Shown: positions 63,001 through 64,000 of the stretch, one piece after another
How positions within the stretch are numbered: the stretch's first letter is position 1
Layout: each line of letters begins with the position of its first letter
Assembly: GCA_963759055.1 (NCBI GenBank)
Contig: CAVWYD010000014.1
Coordinates: 62,001-126,000, forward strand
Origin: Thiosocius sp963759055
GTDB taxonomy: Bacteria > Pseudomonadota > Gammaproteobacteria > Chromatiales > Chromatiaceae
DNA length: 64,000 nt
Direction of reading: 5' to 3'
Program-made: the position numbers and the translations under genes
Notes under the pieces: model-generated
Databases searched by the model: none
What the model saw: only the letters and a program-made list of their open reading frames with translations
Told to the model about the DNA's origin: nothing

Positions 63001-64000
63001 GTGGCACGTACCACACCCATTCAGCGTTATCGCAATATCGGCATCATGGCCCACATCGATGCAGGTAAGACGACCACGACAGAGCGTGTGCTCTATTACA
63101 CCGGCGTCTCCCACAAGATCGGTGAGGTGCACGACGGCGCTGCGACCATGGACTGGATGGAGCAGGAGCAGGAGCGTGGTATCACCATTACCTCGGCCGC
63201 AACCACCTGTTTCTGGAGCGGCATGGGTAAGCAGTATCCCGAGCACCGTATCAACATCATCGATACTCCCGGACACGTGGACTTCACCATCGAGGTGGAG
63301 CGTTCGCTGCGCGTGCTTGACGGCGCCGTCTTCGTACTTTGCGCGGTCGGTGGTGTTCAGCCCCAGTCCGAGACCGTCTGGCGTCAGGCCAATCGTTACA
63401 AGGTCCCGCGCATGGCGTTCGTCAACAAGATGGACCGCATGGGGGCAAATTTCTTCCGTGTCGTCGAGCAGCTCGGAACCCGCCTGGGTGCTGTAGCCGT
63501 GCCGATCCAGGTGCCGATTGGTGCCGAAGAAGGCTTCTCCGGCGTGGTCGATCTTCTGAAAATGAAGGCGATCAAATGGAGCGAGGAGAATATGGGTACC
63601 GAATTCGAGTACCTCGATATTCCCGAAGAGCTGGTTGACGACTGCAACAAATGGCGCGAGAAAATGGTGGAGGCTGCGGCCGAGGCCAACGAAGAGCTCA
63701 TGGAGAAGTACCTCGAAGGCGAGGAGCTGACCGAAGCGGAGATTCTCGAAGGTCTGCGTCTGCGCACCCTGAGCCTTGAGATTGTTCCGATGACCTGCGG
63801 CACCGCGTTCAAGAACAAGGGTGTTCAGGCCATGCTCGACAAGGTGATCGAGCTGATGCCGTCCCCGACCGACGTCCCGGCCATCACCGGCATCCTGGAT
63901 GACGATGAGACTCACGCTGAGCGCCCGTCGTCGGACGATGCGCCGTTCTCTGCGCTGGCGTTCAAGATTGCCACCGACCCTTTCGTCGGTTCACTGACCT
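63001..64000 (+). CDS. fusA: Translation elongation factor G (cut by window end)
   Basis: GTG start, 333 codons to the window edge. G-domain motifs: GIMAHIDAGKTTTTERVLYY (P loop), ERGITITSAA (switch I), IDTPGHVDFTIEVERSLRVL and FVNKMDRMGANFFR. Catalyses translocation and, with RRF, ribosome recycling. The gene is intact as far as seen; the rest lies beyond 64000. Confidence 0.97.
   Translation, partial: MARTTPIQRYRNIGIMAHIDAGKTTTTERVLYYTGVSHKIGEVHDGAATMDWMEQEQERGITITSAATTCFWSGMGKQYPEHRINIIDTPGHVDFTIEVERSLRVLDGAVFVLCAVGGVQPQSETVWRQANRYKVPRMAFVNKMDRMGANFFRVVEQLGTRLGAVAVPIQVPIGAEEGFSGVVDLLKMKAIKWSEENMGTEFEYLDIPEELVDDCNKWREKMVEAAAEANEELMEKYLEGEELTEAEILEGLRLRTLSLEIVPMTCGTAFKNKGVQAMLDKVIELMPSPTDVPAITGILDDDETHAERPSSDDAPFSALAFKIATDPFVGSLT

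Overview
ORGANISM. The window is GC-rich gammaproteobacterial chromosome. The gene orders mreBCD-mrdA-rodA-mltB-rlpA-dacA-dat-ybeD-lipB, hemA/prfA-prmC, ispE-tRNA(Gln)-prs-rplY-pth and tRNA(Tyr,Gly,Thr)-tuf-tRNA(Trp)-secE-nusG-rplKAJL-rpoBC-rpsLG-fusA are those of Pseudomonas/Chromatiales-type gammaproteobacteria. GatCAB, an exosortase-type FemAB protein and an RND/DUF1302/DUF1329 cluster suggest an environmental Chromatiales-like lineage; the genus cannot be read from the sequence. LAYOUT. (1) 1-11.0 kb: the end of a glutathione S-transferase, then a photolyase and a light/oxidative-stress lipid-remodelling locus. A leftward operon (gpx, DUF3429, SDR, NTF2-like, LitR-like MerR) and a rightward operon (FAD amine oxidase, DUF1365, Cfa-like methyltransferase, MFS, DUF3833 lipoprotein, chalcone-isomerase-like protein) diverge from one 95-bp promoter region. 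(2) 11-22 kb, leftward: a cell-shape and peptidoglycan operon from mreB down to lipB. (3) 22.4-27 kb: gatC-gatA-gatB, with repeat elements in its gaps, then an orphan FemAB-type acyltransferase. (4) 27-34.3 kb, leftward: diguanylate cyclase, methyltransferase, YqiA-like esterase, moeB, an unknown protein, prmC, prfA, hemA. (5) 34.3-39.8 kb, rightward: TPR lipoprotein, ispE, tRNA-Gln, prs, rplY, pth. (6) 40-46 kb, leftward: DUF1329, DUF1302 and an RND exporter. (7) 46.3-64 kb: ugd (leftward), then the rightward tRNA/tuf/secE/nusG/ribosomal protein/RNA polymerase/str block, cut inside fusA by the window end. SEQUENCE QUALITY. Reading frames are broken about 40-50 times in 0.2-10.8 kb and about ten times in 41.7-45.8 kb, and only singly elsewhere (lipB, FemAB, nusG). 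The breaks are mostly one-base gains or losses beside short G/C runs, protein similarity continues immediately in the next frame, and the essential nusG is hit too. They are best read as consensus errors, so the affected genes are annotated as genes spanning all frames. HOW THE GENES FIT TOGETHER. Region 1 looks like a photoprotection regulon: DNA repair, peroxide removal, and SAM-dependent methylation/oxidation of membrane fatty acids under a MerR-type regulator. The Cfa-like enzyme has lost two residues of the cyclopropane-synthase bicarbonate site, which points to a UfaM-type (methylated or furan fatty acid) reaction. Regions 2, 3, 5 and 7 are core envelope, translation and transcription machinery. 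Region 6 is a predicted hydrophobic-substrate export system of unknown cargo. Several families of intergenic hairpin repeats are scattered between operons.
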